The notes: generated from the sequence alone by a model not told the origin. A stretch of 47,963 nucleotides of DNA from Pseudomonas syringae (GCF_001698815.1 NZ_LGSI01000006.1:1-47963); one strand, 5' to 3'; shown: positions 10,101-17,268, counted from the stretch's first letter. Numbers and translations are program-made.

Positions 10101-11048
10101 CATTTCCGCCGCGTCACGGATTTCCCGTTCGCCGGGCAGGAACACCAGCACATCGCCGGGGCTCTTGCGCTCGCTACGCTCGAAGGCTTCCAGTTCGTCG
10201 ATCACGGCGAGAATCGCCTGATCCACGGTCAGGTCTTCTTCGACACTGTTGCCCTCCTCGTCCTGTTCGGACGTCAGCGGGCGATACCAGAGGTCAACCG
10301 GGAAGGTCCGGCCGGAAACCTCGACAATGGGCGCGTCGTTGAAGTGCTCGGAGAAACGCTGCAAGTCGATGGTCGCGGAGGTGATGATGACTTTCAGGTC
10401 CGGGCGACGCGGCAGCAGGGTTTTCAGATAGCCGAGCAGGAAGTCGATGTTCAGGCTGCGTTCGTGAGCTTCGTCGACGATGATCGTGTCGTAGCGTTCC
10501 AGAAACCGGTCGTGCTGGGTTTCTGCGAGCAGAATGCCGTCGGTCATCAGTTTGATCAGGGTGTTGCTGTCGCTTTGATCTTCGAAACGAACCTGATAAC
10601 CCACCAGCGCACCCAACGGCGTACCGAGTTCTTCGGCGACCCGGCTGGCAACGCTGCGCGCCGCAATACGACGCGGTTGGGTGTGACCGATCAAACCGTG
10701 TTGCCCGCGACCTATTTCCAGACAGATCTTCGGCAGCTGCGTGGTTTTCCCCGAACCGGTTTCGCCCGCGATGATCAGCACCTGATGCTTGAGCAGCGCG
10801 GCCTTGATTTCATCGCGCTTGGCGGCAATCGGCAGGCTGTCGTCGTAACGAATCACCGGCACGCTGTCGCGCCGCGCCGTCACCTGGGCAAACGAGGCTT
10901 GCACCTTCGCCACCCATTGCGCCAGCTTCGCCTCATCGGGCTTCTTGCGCAGATCGTGCAACTGACGACGCAAACGATGCCGTTCGCTGATCATCGCGTG
11001 GTCGAGGTTTTTCAGCAGTTGGTCGATAGAAGGCGTTTGATCGGTCAT
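7137..11048 (-). CDS. hrpA: ATP-dependent RNA helicase HrpA
   Basis: A DEAH-box RNA helicase of 1303 aa, the usual length for the family in Pseudomonas. I start it at the ATG giving MTDQTPSIDQLLKNLDHAM. A TTG ten codons upstream is open but has no support. Visible motifs in order are Walker A GETGSGKTTQLPK (about 93-105), the DEAH box VDEAHERS (about 190), motif III SAT (ITSATID) and motif VI QRKGRCGR. These are followed by the helicase-associated and OB-fold regions and a long HrpA-specific C-terminal domain. In E. coli HrpA works on mRNA processing and resolves stalled or collided ribosomes. It stands alone: the fadD1 terminator lies upstream and a REPIN follows. No strong Shine-Dalgarno is seen at the chosen start, so the exact N-terminus is slightly uncertain. 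A long antisense open frame inside it is a GC-driven shadow. Confidence 0.97.
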   Translation of the reverse strand: MTDQTPSIDQLLKNLDHAMISERHRLRRQLHDLRKKPDEAKLAQWVAKVQASFAQVTARRDSVPVIRYDDSLPIAAKRDEIKAALLKHQVLIIAGETGSGKTTQLPKICLEIGRGQHGLIGHTQPRRIAARSVASRVAEELGTPLGALVGYQVRFEDQSDSNTLIKLMTDGILLAETQHDRFLERYDTIIVDEAHERSLNIDFLLGYLKTLLPRRPDLKVIITSATIDLQRFSEHFNDAPIVEVSGRTFPVDLWYRPLTSEQDEEGNSVEEDLTVDQAILAVIDELEAFERSERKSPGDVLVFLPGEREIRDAAEMLRKAQLKHTEILPLYARLSQAEQQRIFQSHPGRRVVLATNVAETSLTVPGIRYVIDTGTARISRYSYRAKVQRLPIEAVSQASANQRKGRCGRVEPGLCVRLYSEEDFNGRPEFTDPEILRTNLAAVILQMLHLRLGEITDFPFIEPPDGKAISDGFNLLQELSAVNRENQLTPLGRQLARLPVDPRMGRMLLEAAKQGSLQEVLIVASAMSVQDVRERPPERQQAADQAHAQWKDADSDFAGLVNLWRGFEEQRQALTASPLRNWCRRNFLNYLRLREWRDSHRQLSLICRDLQLTVNKEPADFPKFHKAILSGLLSQVGQKADEGDYLGARQRRFWIHPSSGLGRKRPQWLMAAELVETTKLYARMVAKIDSDWIEPLAGHLIKKNHFEPHWEKKRGQVVAFEQITLFGLIVVGRRPVHYGPIDPVVSRELFIREGLVRGEIQSRAKCLTANTKLLESLDELEAKARRRDILADEDTLYSFYEARIPAEIHQTATFDSWYKTESQKNPQLLIMREEDVLAREASEVTAAYYPDTLRLGDLTLALTYHFEPNHPRDGVTLRVPAPLLLSLPAERLEWLVPGLLETKCIALVRNLPKAIRKNFVPVPDFIKAALQRMTFGEGSLPQALGRELLRMTGARVTDEAWAEAAQQLENHLKMNLEIVDAEGKFLGEGRDLDELTARFAQASQAALAVPQTAKSQQPVEAKVFAPVAEKTQQNIAGLSMTVYPALVEESGTVKKGRFSTPAEAEYQHRRALQRLLLQQLAEPAKFLRSKLPGQTELALLHRELGRIDALVEDILLASLDSCILEGETNLPRDGAGLLALAERKRGGWTEHAERLAKLTLEILKLWHGLQKRFKGKIDLSQAVALNDIKSQLSHLVYPGFVRETPAQWLKELPRYLKAIEMRLEKLPGQVQKDRVWSTELAGLWAQYQARSSKHGQEGKRDDELVAYRWWLEEYRVSLFAQQLGTKMAVSDKRLSKQWSLVEG

Positions 11049-11171
11049 CAGATGCGCAGGGTCTTTTGAAGGGTGCAAAAGGGGGGATTGTCGCAGATTT
11101 GGCAGGGATGATGCAGATGCAGCGTCGGTTGGCGAACATCAGACTACGTGGGACCGGATTCATCCAGATTC

Positions 11172-11275
11172 TGTTGGAGCGAGGCTTGCCCGCGAACGGG
11201 GCTGTCGGCCGACATCTTCGCTGGCTGAATTGACGCCTTCGCGGGCAAGTCGGAACGCCGCCCGCTCGCGCCAAC
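11172..11275. repeat. Degenerate paired REP element, family A
   Basis: The left arm TGTTGGAGCGAGGCTTGCCC (from 11172) is intact. The right arm TTCGCGGGCAAG at 11238-11249 is followed by a diverged or inserted stretch before GCGCCAAC. It lies between hrpA and the fadD1 terminator. Confidence 0.75.
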
Positions 11276-11281
11276 GAATCG

Positions 11282-11312
11282 AAAACAACAAACCCCGCAC
11301 CGGGCGGGGTTT
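11282..11312 (-). terminator. Rho-independent terminator of fadD1
   Basis: The stem AAACCCCGC / GCGGGGTTT (11290-11298 and 11304-11312) with a 5-base loop is followed on the minus strand by GTTGTTTTC. It sits 16 bases after the fadD1 stop. Confidence 0.85.
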
Positions 11313-11328
11313 GGGTCGGCGGCTGAGC

Positions 11329-13020
11329 TTACTTCTTCAACCCCAACTTCTTCAATTCCCCATCACGCAACTCGCGGCGCAGGATCTTGCCGACATTGGT
11401 GGTGGGCAGTGCATCGCGGAATTCGACGCTGCGCGGGACTTTGTAGCCGGTAAGGTTGGCACGCATGTGTTCCATGACTTGATCCTTGGTCAGGGTCACG
11501 CCGGGTTTGACTACCACGAAAACCTTGATCGCCTCGCCGGATTTCTCGTCCGGAACGCCGATGGCTGCGCACTGCAGCACGCCGGGCAAGGTCGCCAGCA
11601 CGTCTTCCAGTTCGTTGGGGTAGACGTTGAAACCGGAGATCAGAATCATGTCTTTCTTGCGGTCGACAATGCGCAGGTAGCCATCGGGCTGAATGATCGC
11701 GATGTCGCCGGTCTTGAGCCAGCCATCGGCGTCGAGCATTTCGTCGGTGGCGTCCTGACGCTGCCAGTAGCCTTTCATGACCTGCGGCCCCTTGATGCAC
11801 AGCTCGCCGATCTCGCCCAGCGGTTGTTCAACGCCCGCGTCGTCGATGACTTTGCACAAGGTCGACGGCACTGGAATGCCGATGGTGCCGACGTGGTTCA
11901 TCTGGATCGGATTGACCGTGGCCACCGGGCTGGTTTCGGTCATGCCGTAGCCTTCGCAGATCGCGCAGCCGGTCACTTCTTTCCAGCGCTCGGCAGCCGC
12001 GAGTTGCAGCGCCATGCCGCCGGACAGGGTGACTTTCAGGGCCGAGAAATCCAGGTTGCGAAATTCCTGGTTATTGCACAGCGCCACGAACAGCGTGTTG
12101 AGGCCGACGAAGCCACTGAACTTCCACTTCGACAGTTCCTTGACCATCGCCGACAGATCGCGCGGATTGCTGATCAGGATGTTGTGGTTGCCGATCAGCA
12201 TCATAGACATGCAGTGAAAGGTGAACGCGTAGATGTGATACAGCGGCAACGGCGTAATCAGGATCTCGCAGCCTTCATTAAGGTTGGAACCCATCAGCGC
12301 CTTGCACTGCAGCATGTTGGCGATCAGGTTGCGGTGGGTCAGCATCGCGCCTTTGGCCACGCCCGTGGTGCCGCCGGTGTACTGCAGCACCGCGACGTCA
12401 TTGGCGGCAGGCGACGCATCGTTGACCGGCTGGCCATGACCTTTGCTCAGCACGTCATTGAACTTGACGGCCTTGGGCAGGTGATACGCCGGGACCATCT
12501 TCTTCACGTACTTGATGACGCTGTTGATCAACAGACGCTTGAGCGGCGGCAGCATGTCGGCCACTTCGGTGACAATGACGTGCTTGACCTGGGTCTTGGG
12601 CACGACCTTTTCCGCCAGATGCGCCATGTTCGCCAGGCACACCAGCGCCTTGGCACCGGAGTCGTTGAATTGGTGTTCCATCTCCCGCGCGGTGTACAGC
12701 GGGTTGGTGTTGACCACGATCAGTCCAGCACGAATGGCACCGAATACGGCAATCGGATACTGCAACACATTGGGCAGCTGTACGGCGATGCGATCGCCGG
12801 GTTGCAGGTCAGTGTGTTGCTGGATCCAGGCAGCAAAAGCACCGGACAATTCATACAGCTCACCATAAGTGAGCGTCTTGCCCAGGTTACTGAAGGCCGG
12901 TTTATTGGCGAAACGCTGGCAAGACTGCTTCAATACCGCCTGGACGTTGGGATACTCGTCTGGATTGATATCGGCAGCAATGCCGGACGGGTACTTGTCC
13001 TTCCAGAAATTTTCGATCAT
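11329..13020 (-). CDS. fadD1: Long-chain acyl-CoA synthetase FadD1
   Basis: A 563-aa acyl-CoA synthetase starting MIENFWKDKYPSGIAADINP. GAGGAG lies 9 bases before this ATG, and the upstream in-frame extension looks non-coding. It activates long-chain fatty acids to acyl-CoA using ATP through an acyl-adenylate, at the inner face of the membrane. Motifs of the adenylate-forming superfamily are clear: the phosphate-binding loop YTGGTTGVAKGAML (about 213-226), YGMTETSP, and the fatty-acyl-CoA synthetase signature GWLKTGDIA ... DRKKDMILISGFNVYPNE (about 430-470). The C-terminal lysine (GKILRRELR) is also present. The order fadD2 then fadD1 on the same strand matches P. aeruginosa, which supports the numbering. 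The 416 bp upstream hold a separate promoter region, so the two genes are probably not a simple operon. Confidence 0.95.
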   Translation of the reverse strand: MIENFWKDKYPSGIAADINPDEYPNVQAVLKQSCQRFANKPAFSNLGKTLTYGELYELSGAFAAWIQQHTDLQPGDRIAVQLPNVLQYPIAVFGAIRAGLIVVNTNPLYTAREMEHQFNDSGAKALVCLANMAHLAEKVVPKTQVKHVIVTEVADMLPPLKRLLINSVIKYVKKMVPAYHLPKAVKFNDVLSKGHGQPVNDASPAANDVAVLQYTGGTTGVAKGAMLTHRNLIANMLQCKALMGSNLNEGCEILITPLPLYHIYAFTFHCMSMMLIGNHNILISNPRDLSAMVKELSKWKFSGFVGLNTLFVALCNNQEFRNLDFSALKVTLSGGMALQLAAAERWKEVTGCAICEGYGMTETSPVATVNPIQMNHVGTIGIPVPSTLCKVIDDAGVEQPLGEIGELCIKGPQVMKGYWQRQDATDEMLDADGWLKTGDIAIIQPDGYLRIVDRKKDMILISGFNVYPNELEDVLATLPGVLQCAAIGVPDEKSGEAIKVFVVVKPGVTLTKDQVMEHMRANLTGYKVPRSVEFRDALPTTNVGKILRRELRDGELKKLGLKK

Positions 13021-13188
13021 GGAAGCCGGCTCCTCAGCGACAGCGAATTCTTCACACCGCTTGATCGCGGTGATTTTCTTGTGTTTTGGAATTTTGCGGT
13101 TCACGCTTTTGACTTACGGACTGGTCGAAAAGCGCGCCGAGAGTAGCAGCTTTGCCGAGGGTCGCATAGAGCCAACAAAGGCCTCTAC

Positions 13189-13204
13189 AGTCACTAAAGT
13201 GACT
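13189..13204. promoter_or_regulatory. 16-bp perfect palindrome upstream of fadD1 (candidate operator)
   Basis: AGTCACT-AA-AGTGACT is a perfect 7-bp dyad with a 2-base centre. A further copy of the GTGACT half-site lies at about 13218-13223 (TAGTCAC on the plus strand). The palindrome lies where transcription would start if the -10 proposed at 13209-13214 is used. That position suits a repressor. It does not match the PsrA consensus I know (GAAAC...GTTTC). Confidence 0.5.
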
Positions 13205-13208
13205 CTTG

Positions 13209-13235
13209 ATTATCCGGTAGTCACATTTAGAGCAA
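13209..13235 (-). promoter_or_regulatory. Possible sigma70 promoter for fadD1
   Basis: On the minus strand TTGCTC (13235-13230) and GATAAT (13214-13209) are separated by 15 bp. The -10 is good, but the spacing is short and the -35 only fair. It would give a leader of about 180 nt before fadD1. Confidence 0.35.
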
Positions 13236-13293
13236 TCATACTATTTGTCGCAAATCTGCCTGAAATTGTTGGGCTAGAGCCGTCGATTGACTT

Positions 13294-13384
13294 CGTAGGA
13301 CCGGCTTCAGCCGGGAGGGCGGAAGGTTTGACGACGGGACGGCTGCGAATGTACCGCCGCCTCCCGGCTAAAGCCGGTCCTACG
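13294..13384. repeat. Paired REP element, family B (CGTAGGACCGGCTTCAGCCGGG type)
   Basis: The left arm CGTAGGACCGGCTTCAGCCG (from 13294) and the right arm ending GCCGGTCCTACG (to 13384) are near-perfect inverted copies around a 41-base centre. This family differs in sequence from the GTTGGAGCG family. It lies between fadD2 (stop 13437) and the fadD1 promoter, so it may also shield the fadD2 message. Confidence 0.85.
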
Positions 13385-13436
13385 GAATGTGTTCAAATAG
13401 TTGCGTGATGAGGGTCAAGACCGTTTCGACGATTCT

Positions 13437-15125
13437 TTACGCAATATCCCGCAACTCCCGTCGCAGAATCTTGCCCACCGGAGTCATTGGCAGCGACTCG
13501 CGCAATACGATGTGTTTCGGCACTTTGTAAGCAGTGAAGTTTTCCTTGCAGAATGTCTTGAGCTCTTCAACGCTGACCCCGCCTTCGCGAGGCACTACGA
13601 ACAGCTTCACCGCTTCTCCGGAGCGCTCGTCAGGTACGCCGATGACGGCGCAGTTGGCAACGCCAGGATGGCTCATGACCACATCTTCGATCTCATTCGG
13701 GTAGACGTTGAAGCCGGAAACGATGATCAGGTCTTTCTTGCGATCGACAATGCTGATGAAACCATCGGCATCGATGACGGCAATGTCACCGGTCTTGAAC
13801 CAGCCTTCGGCGTCGATAGCCTCGGCAGTAGCATCCGGACGCTTCCAGTAGCCCACCATCACTTGCGGGCCTTTGATGCACAGCTCGCCTCGCTCACCCA
13901 GAGGCAACTCGTGGCCTTCATCATCGATGACTTTCATCGCCGTACTCGGCATCGGAATCCCCACGGTGCCGAGTCGTGCGCTGGCACCATAGGGATTGGC
14001 GCTGGCCACGGGAGACGTCTCGGTCAGCCCGTAACCTTCAACGATGCGGCAACCCGTGAGCTGCTCCCAGCGCTCGGCGGTGGACTTGACCAAGGCGGTG
14101 CCGCCGGAGTTGGTGCTTTTCAGGCTGGAGAAATCCAGGGATTTGAAATCCGGATGGTTCATCAAGGCCACGAACAGCGTATTGAGGCCGATCATGGCCG
14201 AAAAGCGCCATTTGCCCAGCTCCTTGATGAAGCCGCCGATGTCTCGTGGGTTGGTAATCAGGATGTTGTGGTTGCCGCTGACCATCATGCACATGCAGTT
14301 CGCGGTGAAGGCATAGATATGATAAAGCGGCAATGGCGCGATCATGACCTCCTTACCCTCTCGGAACACCGGGCTGCCGTCGTCGCCGTGCTGCAGCATG
14401 CAGGCGTAGACCTGCTGCATGTTCGCCACCAGATTGCCGTGGCTGAGCATCGCGCCCTTGGCCAGGCCGGTGGTGCCACCGGTGTATTGCAGGACCGCGA
14501 TATCCTCAAGCCCGAGGGTCACGGGTTGCAGGTGATGACCGCGGCCCAGGTGCAACGCGCTTTTGAAAGGCGTGGCCTGGGGCAAGTCGTAGGCCGGGAC
14601 CAGCTTCTTGACCTTGTCGACAATCATATTGACCAGCCAGCCCTTGGCCGCTGCTTGCATATCACCCATCTTCACTTCAATCAGGTACTGGATCTCAGTG
14701 TCGGGCAGCACTTCCTGAACCAGCTTGCCGAACAGATTCAGATAAACCAGTGCCCGTGCGCCGGAGTCCTTGAACTGGTGACGCATTTCCCGCGCGGTAT
14801 ACAACGGGTTGGTATTGACCACGATGAGGCCGGCGCGCAGGGCGCCAAACACGGCGATCGGGTATTGCAGCAGATTGGGCATTTGCACGGCGATGCGGTC
14901 GCCAGGCTTGAGTTCGGTGTGTTGCTGGAGGAATGCAGCGAATGCCGCCGAATGACGATCCAGCTCCGCATAAGTCAGGGTAACGCCCATATTGCTGAAC
15001 GCCGGGCGATCGGCGAATTTTCGGCAACTGCGCTCGAACACTTCGATGACCGACTTGTAGGCGTGCAGATCCACCTCAGGGAGTACGCCCGCCGGGCGTT
15101 TGTCATTCCAGAAATCAGGTTGCAT
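13437..15125 (-). CDS. fadD2: Long-chain acyl-CoA synthetase FadD2
   Basis: A 562-aa paralogue of FadD1, starting MQPDFWNDKRPAGVLPEVDL. AGAGGA lies 9 bases before this ATG; the longer upstream frame has no such signal. It converts free fatty acids to acyl-CoA at the expense of ATP. Present are YTGGTTGLAKGAML (about 212-225), YGLTETSP, GWFKTGDIAV and DRKKDLIIVSGFNVYPNE, ending with GKILRRELRDIA. It shares long identical stretches with FadD1 (VVNTNPLYTAREM, HNILITNPRD / HNILISNPRD), so the pair arose by duplication. In P. aeruginosa the two differ in chain-length preference; that difference cannot be read here. It is divergent from the alpha/beta hydrolase gene across 222 bp holding a tandem direct repeat. 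Confidence 0.95.
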   Translation of the reverse strand: MQPDFWNDKRPAGVLPEVDLHAYKSVIEVFERSCRKFADRPAFSNMGVTLTYAELDRHSAAFAAFLQQHTELKPGDRIAVQMPNLLQYPIAVFGALRAGLIVVNTNPLYTAREMRHQFKDSGARALVYLNLFGKLVQEVLPDTEIQYLIEVKMGDMQAAAKGWLVNMIVDKVKKLVPAYDLPQATPFKSALHLGRGHHLQPVTLGLEDIAVLQYTGGTTGLAKGAMLSHGNLVANMQQVYACMLQHGDDGSPVFREGKEVMIAPLPLYHIYAFTANCMCMMVSGNHNILITNPRDIGGFIKELGKWRFSAMIGLNTLFVALMNHPDFKSLDFSSLKSTNSGGTALVKSTAERWEQLTGCRIVEGYGLTETSPVASANPYGASARLGTVGIPMPSTAMKVIDDEGHELPLGERGELCIKGPQVMVGYWKRPDATAEAIDAEGWFKTGDIAVIDADGFISIVDRKKDLIIVSGFNVYPNEIEDVVMSHPGVANCAVIGVPDERSGEAVKLFVVPREGGVSVEELKTFCKENFTAYKVPKHIVLRESLPMTPVGKILRRELRDIA

Positions 15126-15248
15126 TGTTATTGTCCTCTTACCTGAGAGTGTCTGGCCCGCTGCTGTAGCGCGGGGCTTGGCGGACGTTAGCAGCAATCG
15201 CCAGGAAGGCAAATACCAGCCAATGCGTCATCATCGGCGTGAATCTCA

Positions 15249-15272
15249 TTGCTGATCGGGTTGCTGATCGGG
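15249..15272. repeat. Tandem 12-bp direct repeat in the fadD2 / hydrolase divergent promoter region
   Basis: TTGCTGATCGGG occurs twice back to back (15249-15260 and 15261-15272), exact in both copies. It lies 124 bp before the fadD2 start and 76 bp before the hydrolase start. A TATACA that could be the hydrolase -10 follows shortly after. One helical turn plus spacing suggests tandem binding sites, but no regulator is identified. Confidence 0.55.
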
Positions 15273-15347
15273 GCTGCAATCGACCATCGGCTATACACTC
15301 CATGAACAGAGCCGGAATATCAGCAGATACGGGTAAAAGGAGACGTC

Positions 15348-16292
15348 ATGAAACACGAAGTCTTTTGGCTTGACGCCAGCGATCACACTCGCCTGTACGT
15401 CAATGCCTGGCTGCCGCCGCTTGCGCCCAGGGCGGTGGTCATGGTGTCTCATGGCATGGCCGAACACAGCGGGCGGTACGCTCGTCTGGGCGCGGCGCTG
15501 TGCGATGCCGGATTTGCGCTGTATGCCCACGACCAGCGCGGCCACGGCAAGACCGCCGCCCAGGGCATGCTGGGCCATTTCGGTCATGAAGACGGCTGGA
15601 GCAAAGTCGTGGATGACCTGGCGAGCCTGAATCAGTCCATTGGCCAACGCCACCCCGATACGCCGGTATTTCTGCTCGGCCACAGCATGGGCAGCTATAT
15701 AGCCCAAGCCTGGCTGCTGCATCACGGCGCCAGTTTGCAGGGCGCGATACTCAGCGGTTCGAATTTCCAGCCGGTTTCCCTGTATCGCAGCGCCAGCACC
15801 ATCGCCCGCCTGGAGCGCTGGCGGCAAGGCCCGACCGGGCGCAGTCGGCTTATCGAATGGCTGTCATTCGGCTCGTTCAATAAGACGTTCAAGCCGGCAC
15901 GCACACGCTTCGACTGGCTGAGCCGCGATACCCAGGAAGTCGACCAATACATCAGCGACCCGCTGTGTGGCTTTCGCTGCACCAATCAATTCTGGCTGGA
16001 TTTGCTTGGTGGCTTGCAGCAGATCAGCAAGCCGTCAAACCTGAAGCAGATCGATCCAGGCCTGCCGTTGCTGATAATTGGCGGGGAATGTGATCCGGTG
16101 AGCGAAGGCAAGCGTCTCAAGAATCTTGCCGACGCATTGGCCGAGACAGGTCATCAAATGTTACAAATGAAGATCTATCCGCAAGCGCGGCATGAGCTGT
16201 TCAACGAAACCAATCGCGATGAAGTCACGGGGGATGTACTCGACTGGCTGGAGCAGACACTGCGGCAGCCAAGACCGCGTCGGGCAGAATGA
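15348..16292 (+). CDS. Alpha/beta hydrolase, monoacylglycerol lipase / lysophospholipase type
   Basis: This 314-aa protein has AAAGGAGACGTC directly before its ATG. It has the serine hydrolase triad of the monoacylglycerol lipase (Hydrolase_4) family: Ser113 in GHSMGS, Asp249 in GGECDPVS and His282 in ARHELFNE. The oxyanion region SHGMAEHSGRY (34-44) and HDQRGHGKT are also typical. Members release fatty acids from monoacylglycerols or lysophospholipids; the actual substrate is not evident. No signal peptide is seen, so it is likely cytoplasmic. It is the first gene of a pair with phaJ (55 bp gap) and lies divergent from fadD2, whose enzyme would activate released fatty acids. It corresponds by position to PAO1 PA3301. 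Confidence 0.88.
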   Translation: MKHEVFWLDASDHTRLYVNAWLPPLAPRAVVMVSHGMAEHSGRYARLGAALCDAGFALYAHDQRGHGKTAAQGMLGHFGHEDGWSKVVDDLASLNQSIGQRHPDTPVFLLGHSMGSYIAQAWLLHHGASLQGAILSGSNFQPVSLYRSASTIARLERWRQGPTGRSRLIEWLSFGSFNKTFKPARTRFDWLSRDTQEVDQYISDPLCGFRCTNQFWLDLLGGLQQISKPSNLKQIDPGLPLLIIGGECDPVSEGKRLKNLADALAETGHQMLQMKIYPQARHELFNETNRDEVTGDVLDWLEQTLRQPRPRRAE

Positions 16293-16347
16293 CCAAACCA
16301 CTTTTGCCCGTCATCGCCAGGCCTCTTTTCAATATTCAGGATCACCC

Positions 16348-16818
16348 ATGACTCAGGTTACCAACACCCCTTACGAAGCCCTTGAAGTCGGTCAGACCGC
16401 CAGTTACAGCAAGACTGTTGAAGAGCGCGACATCCAGCTGTTCGCCGCGATGTCCGGTGATCACAACCCGGTGCACCTGGATGCCGAATACGCTGCGCAG
16501 ACCATGTTCAAGGAACGTATCGCCCACGGCATGTTCAGCGGCGCATTGATCAGCGCCGCCGTCGCCTGCGAGCTGCCTGGGCCGGGCACCATTTATGTGG
16601 GCCAGCAGATGACGTTCCAGAAGCCGGTAAAACTGGGCGATACCCTGACCGTGCGCCTGGAGATCCTCGAAAAACTGCCGAAATTTCGCGTGCGTATCGC
16701 GACTCGCGTTTTCAACCAGCGCGAAGAACTGGTCGTCGATGGCGAAGCAGAAATCATCGCCCCGCGTAAACAGCAGACCGTGACCCTGACCGAGCTGCCG
16801 GCAATCAGCATCGGTTGA
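16348..16818 (+). CDS. phaJ1: (R)-specific enoyl-CoA hydratase (MaoC-like, PhaJ1 type)
   Basis: A 156-aa single hot-dog domain protein starting MTQVTNTPYEALEVGQTASY, with AGGA 7-8 bases upstream. The upstream frame overlaps the preceding gene and is not used. The hydratase-2 motif SGDHNPVHLD supplies the catalytic Asp38 and His43. ERIAHGMFSGALISA and KPVKLGDTLTV are also characteristic. The enzyme adds water to trans-2-enoyl-CoA to give (R)-3-hydroxyacyl-CoA, linking beta-oxidation to polyhydroxyalkanoate or other R-hydroxyacyl products. The sequence agrees closely with what I remember of P. aeruginosa PhaJ1 (PA3302), including its length and the PAISIG-type end. No PHA synthase is in the window. 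It is probably co-transcribed with the hydrolase, and a REPIN lies 14 bp after its stop. Confidence 0.92.
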   Translation: MTQVTNTPYEALEVGQTASYSKTVEERDIQLFAAMSGDHNPVHLDAEYAAQTMFKERIAHGMFSGALISAAVACELPGPGTIYVGQQMTFQKPVKLGDTLTVRLEILEKLPKFRVRIATRVFNQREELVVDGEAEIIAPRKQQTVTLTELPAISIG

Positions 16819-16832
16819 TTCTGCGAAAACCT

Positions 16833-16920
16833 GTTGGAGCGAGGCTTGCCCGCGAATCAGCCGCCGCGGTGGACCAGATCCACCGCGTTATGGTGCTTCG
16901 CGGGCAAGCCTCGCTCCAAC
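16833..16920. repeat. Paired REP element (REPIN), family A
   Basis: GTTGGAGCGAGGCTTGCCCG... (16833-16855) and its exact reverse complement (16898-16920) flank a 42-base centre that itself contains GGTGGA...TCCACC. It sits between phaJ1 and the convergent phrS-type locus. Confidence 0.9.
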
Positions 16921-16977
16921 GAACGCCTCGCCAACAAGTTGGCTCCTACAGCGTTCTCCATCCGCTTTTCTGAAACC

Positions 16978-17002
16978 AAAAAAAAAGGCGACCGAAGTCG
17001 CC
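16978..17002 (-). terminator. Strong rho-independent terminator of the phrS-type RNA
   Basis: On the minus strand GGCGAC-UUCG-GUCGCC (17002-16987) is a 6-bp stem closed by a UUCG tetraloop and followed by nine U residues. It is 40 bases after the small ORF stop. Confidence 0.92.
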
Positions 17003-17042
17003 CAAAATGCCTTGCGTGCTCTTGTTATAGAAGGCCTCAGCC

Positions 17043-17153
17043 TCACTTGCGCTTTTGCGAGTCCTTCCAGATAAATAGTCCGAAGCCTGCGAAGAACACC
17101 AGCATCAGGCCAACGGTAACGACACCGGCCACAACCACATTGTCGAAAAACAT
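17043..17153 (-). CDS. 36-aa single-span membrane peptide encoded within the phrS-type RNA
   Basis: The peptide MFFDNVVVAGVVTVGLMLVF... has 36 residues: a short acidic start, one hydrophobic helix (about 5-29) and a basic tail KDSQKRK, suggesting an inner-membrane peptide with its C-terminus in the cytoplasm. A consensus AGGAGG lies 7 bases before the ATG, unusually strong for this window and good evidence that it is translated. Its position inside an RNA with its own ANR-type promoter and terminator matches the ORF known in P. aeruginosa PhrS. The peptide's function is unknown to me. It resembles in size and layout the small subunits found in respiratory oxidases, but that is only a resemblance. 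Confidence 0.85.
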   Translation of the reverse strand: MFFDNVVVAGVVTVGLMLVFFAGFGLFIWKDSQKRK

Positions 17154-17218
17154 AACCGCGCCTCCTGCTCTGTCCCTGTTCGATGGAGCAAGATTATCCA
17201 CAGCGGCAGCGATGCAAA

Positions 17219-17232
17219 TTGACCCAAATCAA
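17219..17232. promoter_or_regulatory. ANR/FNR binding site upstream of phrS-type locus
   Basis: TTGAC-CCAA-ATCAA matches the FNR/ANR consensus TTGAT-N4-ATCAA at 9 of 10 positions. Its centre is about 40 bp from the predicted start, where a class II activator binds. Confidence 0.82.
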
Positions 17233-17268
17233 TAGCGTCACACGCTCGATCACCAAGCGTGTGCATAA

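Larger units (their letters stand above)
16978..17186 (-). ncRNA. phrS: Candidate PhrS regulatory small RNA (about 205 nt)
   Basis: The transcript is predicted from a -10 GATAAT (17198-17193), with a start near 17186, to the UUCG terminator at 16978-17002. An ANR/FNR box is centred about 40 bp upstream of the start, the class II activator position. The predicted length agrees with the P. aeruginosa PhrS RNA (about 213 nt), which is ANR-dependent, carries a conserved ORF of 37 codons and lies between PA3305 and PA3306. Here the same order holds relative to the PA3306-, PA3307- and rapA-like genes. In P. aeruginosa PhrS acts as an oxygen-responsive RNA stimulating pqsR translation. Most fluorescent pseudomonads lack the PQS system, so the targets here are open. 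Confidence 0.8.

Noticed and set aside
11230..13146. 638-codon plus-strand frame antisense to fadD1, and a 581-codon one at 13401-15146 antisense to fadD2
   Set aside because: The two frames resemble each other only because fadD1 and fadD2 are paralogues. The sense strands encode complete acyl-CoA synthetases.
15291..15827. 178-codon minus-strand frame opposite the start of the alpha/beta hydrolase
   Set aside because: The hydrolase has an excellent ribosome site and an intact catalytic triad. The opposite frame has no comparable support.
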